In this document: positions 62,035 through 64,000 of the stretch, piece by piece | How the letters are laid out: each line of letters begins with the position of its first letter | Numbering within the stretch: the first letter of the stretch is position 1 | NCBI RefSeq assembly: GCF_021261315.1 | Contig: NZ_JAJSAX010000005.1 | Span: 62,001-126,000, forward strand | Direction: 5' to 3' | DNA from: Epilithonimonas sp. JDS | GTDB lineage: Bacteria; Bacteroidota; Bacteroidia; Flavobacteriales; Weeksellaceae | Length of the DNA: 64,000 nucleotides | Notes under the pieces: generated by a model | Databases searched by the model: none | Told to the model about the DNA's origin: nothing | Seen by the model: only the letters and a program-made list of their open reading frames with translations | Made by a program: the position numbers and the translations under genes

Positions 62035-62807
62035 TCAAAGGGCAAAAGATCAGTTACCAAAGTCAGAAAATCAGCATTTTGAAAGATGTTGATGTTAATG
62101 TCGGTTTCGGCGAATTTCTGGCAATCGTAGGTCCAAACGGCGCAGGAAAATCGAGCCTTTTGAATTTGCTGGCCAACGAAATTAAAACTGAAAATAAAAA
62201 GAATATTCAATTCAAAGACAAAATCCTTTCCGATTGGAATCTGGAAGAATTATCAAAACATAAAGCCAAATTTTCTCAGCACAATGCGCAGGACATTCCA
62301 CTTTTAGTTGCAGATGTTGTGATGATGGGCAGATATCCATATTTCAGCTCACAACCGCATTCCGAAGATTTTAAATCTGTTGAAAAAGCAATGGCGGAAA
62401 CTGATGTTTTACATTTTAGAGAGCGAGAATACAATTCACTTTCGGGTGGCGAAAAGCAGCGCGTTCACTTGGCAAGAGTTTTAGCCCAATTGGATAATGA
62501 GATAGAAAACACTTTACTTTTCCTGGACGAACCGCTTAATAATCTGGATATTAAGCATCAGTACAAAACATTGGAACTGATAAAAAATTATACTAAAAAT
62601 AATAACACCGCGATTGTTGTTTTGCACGATCTCAATCTGGCAGCACAATTTGCAGATCATATTTTATTAATGGAAAAAGGCGCCGTTTTATCTTACGGAA
62701 CGCCCGAAAAAGTGTTTACAGCCGGCACAATTTCCAAAGCTTACAATTTCCCTTGTACGATTTGCAAACATCCTGTGAATGATAACACGATGATTTTGTT
62801 TGGCTAA
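62031..62807 (+). CDS. hmuV: Haem ABC transporter ATP-binding protein (HmuV)
   Basis: 258 residues: Walker A GPNGAGKSSLL at 34-44, Q-loop SQHNAQD near 85, signature LSGGEKQRVHLAR near 140, Walker B LLFLDEPLNNLD near 165 and H-loop VLHDLNLAAQFAD near 200. Powers haem import through the permease. Overlaps it by four bases (ATGA). Confidence 0.95.
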   Translation: MIKGQKISYQSQKISILKDVDVNVGFGEFLAIVGPNGAGKSSLLNLLANEIKTENKKNIQFKDKILSDWNLEELSKHKAKFSQHNAQDIPLLVADVVMMGRYPYFSSQPHSEDFKSVEKAMAETDVLHFREREYNSLSGGEKQRVHLARVLAQLDNEIENTLLFLDEPLNNLDIKHQYKTLELIKNYTKNNNTAIVVLHDLNLAAQFADHILLMEKGAVLSYGTPEKVFTAGTISKAYNFPCTICKHPVNDNTMILFG

Positions 62808-62838
62808 AATTTAAATGATAACTATAAAATAAATCAAT

Positions 62839-63867
62839 ATGAGTACTTTAACAACCGATTTAAAAGAAAAATGGGAAGCGCTGAAAGCAGAAAATCCACA
62901 TCTTAGAATAAGAAACGCGGCAGAACAATTAGGCGTGAGCGAAGCAGAATTACTGTCCACAAACATCGGCAACGGCGTTACAGTTTTGAAACCGGAATTT
63001 GCAGAGCTTCTTCAGGAAGTTTTAAAACTGGACAAAGTAATGGCCTTGACCAGAAACGACGAATGCGTTCACGAGAGAAAAGGCGTTTATTTAAATCCAG
63101 ATTTCAGCAATCCTCACGGGCAGGTTTTCGTAGGCGAAGATATTGATTTGAGAATTTTTATCTCTTCCTGGAAATTTGGTTTCTCTGTGATCGAAGGTGA
63201 TAGAAAAAGCCTGCAGTTCTTCGGAAAAGACGGATTGGCACTTCATAAAATCTATTTGACAAAAGACAGCAACGAAGCAGAATTTGATGCTATAACAGAA
63301 AAATATAAATCCGACCAACAATCTTCTGAAATTGTAACCGAAGCAATTCCAGGAAAACCTTCTGAAAAAGCCGATTCTGAGATTGATGTAGCGGGTTTCC
63401 AACAGGCTTGGAAAGATTTGAAAGACACGCATGATTTCTTTATGATGCTAAGAAAATTCGGCGTTACAAGAACTCAGGCTTTGAGATTGGCGCCGGAAGG
63501 TTTTGCTACAAAAATCGAAAATTCCAAAGTAGTGAATGTGTTGGAAGACGCTTCGGAAAAGCAATTGCCAATTATGGTTTTTGTTGGAAACAGAGGAATT
63601 ATTCAGATCCATACAGGCGAAGTTAACAAGACGCTTTGGCATCAGCAGTGGTTCAATGTGATGGATCCTGATTTTAATCTTCACCTGGACACCACAAAAA
63701 TTGCTGAGACCTGGATCACTAAGAAACCAACAGACGACGGCGAGGTGACTTCGGTGGAAGTATTCAACAAGGAAGGTGACTTTATTGTGCAGCTTTTTGG
63801 GAAAAGAAAACCTGGAAATCCGGAGCTTCAAGGCTGGAAAGATCTGGTTGCCGATCTGACAAAATAG
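62839..63867 (+). CDS. Haem-degrading factor (HemS/ChuS/HmuS type)
   Basis: 342 residues with two repeats of the HemS/ChuX fold: an N-terminal half (LRIRNAAEQLGVSEAELLSTNIGNGVTVLKPEF, RNDECVHERKGVY) and a C-terminal half (GFQQAWKDLKDTHDFFMMLRKFGVTRTQALRLAPEGFA). His198 in DTHDFF fits the haem-ligand position (His193/196 in ChuS/HemS). It binds haem in the cytoplasm and degrades it to free iron. Last gene of the operon, 31 bases after hmuV, with a terminator right after. Confidence 0.93.
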   Translation: MSTLTTDLKEKWEALKAENPHLRIRNAAEQLGVSEAELLSTNIGNGVTVLKPEFAELLQEVLKLDKVMALTRNDECVHERKGVYLNPDFSNPHGQVFVGEDIDLRIFISSWKFGFSVIEGDRKSLQFFGKDGLALHKIYLTKDSNEAEFDAITEKYKSDQQSSEIVTEAIPGKPSEKADSEIDVAGFQQAWKDLKDTHDFFMMLRKFGVTRTQALRLAPEGFATKIENSKVVNVLEDASEKQLPIMVFVGNRGIIQIHTGEVNKTLWHQQWFNVMDPDFNLHLDTTKIAETWITKKPTDDGEVTSVEVFNKEGDFIVQLFGKRKPGNPELQGWKDLVADLTK

Positions 63868-63884
63868 AATTTAAATTATATATC

Positions 63885-63917
63885 AAACCGTTTCGAATTA
63901 ATTTGAAACGGTTTTTT
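63885..63917 (+). terminator. Intrinsic terminator of the haem operon
   Basis: Perfect ten-base stem AAACCGTTTC / GAAACGGTTT with a ten-base loop and a T-run. It may also serve the convergent reading frame entering from the right. Confidence 0.88.
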
Positions 63918-64000
63918 GTTTTCTAAGTTTTGCCATTATTCTTTCTTTAGAATATTCAGAAATTGTTTTCAAAGAATCCTGATATTTGAAGGTTCTACTT
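63898..64000 (-). CDS. Possible C-terminal end of a convergent gene, truncated
   Basis: Open minus-strand frame from 63999 to a TAA at 63898-63900 gives SRTFKYQDSLKTISEY.. and a basic tail (MAKLRKQKTV). It overlaps the operon terminator. It may be the last 33 residues of a gene outside the window or a chance frame. Confidence 0.35.
   Translation of the reverse strand, partial: SRTFKYQDSLKTISEYSKERIMAKLRKQKTVSN

Noticed and set aside
1-64000. tRNA, rRNA, insertion sequence or prophage genes
   Set aside because: The intergenic gaps were read for tRNA-like arms, transposase, integrase and phage structural motifs; none was found.

Overview
This window looks like chromosomal DNA from a Flavobacteriia (Bacteroidota), most likely a Chryseobacterium-type member of the Weeksellaceae. 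The evidence is AT-rich sequence, three proteins with C-terminal type IX secretion (T9SS) sorting domains, many small SPase II lipoproteins, DUF5686 and HmuY family proteins, weak ribosome binding sites, and promoter elements of the Bacteroidota TAnnTTTG type. No rRNA or tRNA gene, insertion sequence, CRISPR array or prophage was seen. The assignment is by family recognition; no database was searched.

Layout. 1-2664: end of a surface-glycan locus (truncated DegT/DnrJ-type aminotransferase, small membrane protein, galE) and an SDR-like oxidoreductase. 2772-9657: idi and rsmA (ksgA), a lipoprotein, and two paralogous secreted lactonase-like propellers on either side of a DUF5686 outer-membrane protein; two copies of a palindromic intergenic repeat lie here. 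9813-21882: housekeeping genes (ung, DUF456, MscS, pdxJ, hydrolases, an epimerase/acyl-CoA ligase pair, gcvP). 22208-25153: OmpA-family porin, DUF421 and a DUF2383-type four-helix protein. 25154-27924: an accessory stretch with a 21-bp tandem repeat, a REP-like palindrome and an OLD/PARIS-like ATPase-TOPRIM gene. 28125-34122: stress and regulatory genes, including two convergent Crp/Fnr paralogues sharing a palindromic motif upstream. 34135-44350: minus-strand runs of small secreted or lipoprotein genes, an orphan intracellular GH13 amylase and a GT32 glycosyltransferase. 44433-46752: a two-gene candidate defence module (CHAT protease plus Abi-C-like protein) beside a frameshifted pseudogene. 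46859-54315: hydrolase, AraC regulator, DNA-repair glycosylase, dGTPase and lipB.

54425-63867 is the most coherent system: a haem-acquisition locus. A plus-strand operon encodes a TonB-dependent receptor, a HmuY lipoprotein, the three parts of a haem ABC importer and a HemS-like haem-degrading factor. Two minus-strand T9SS cargo genes stand next to it, one of them carrying a HmuY-like domain. Both cargo promoters, and the divergent receptor promoter, lie inside near-identical 54-bp cassettes of paired Fur-box-like palindromes. This predicts co-induction by iron starvation of surface haem capture, import and breakdown.

The best candidates for an undescribed system are the CHAT/Abi-C pair, the single-gene ATPase-TOPRIM protein, and the T9SS-exported HmuY-like haem protein with its paired Fur cassette.
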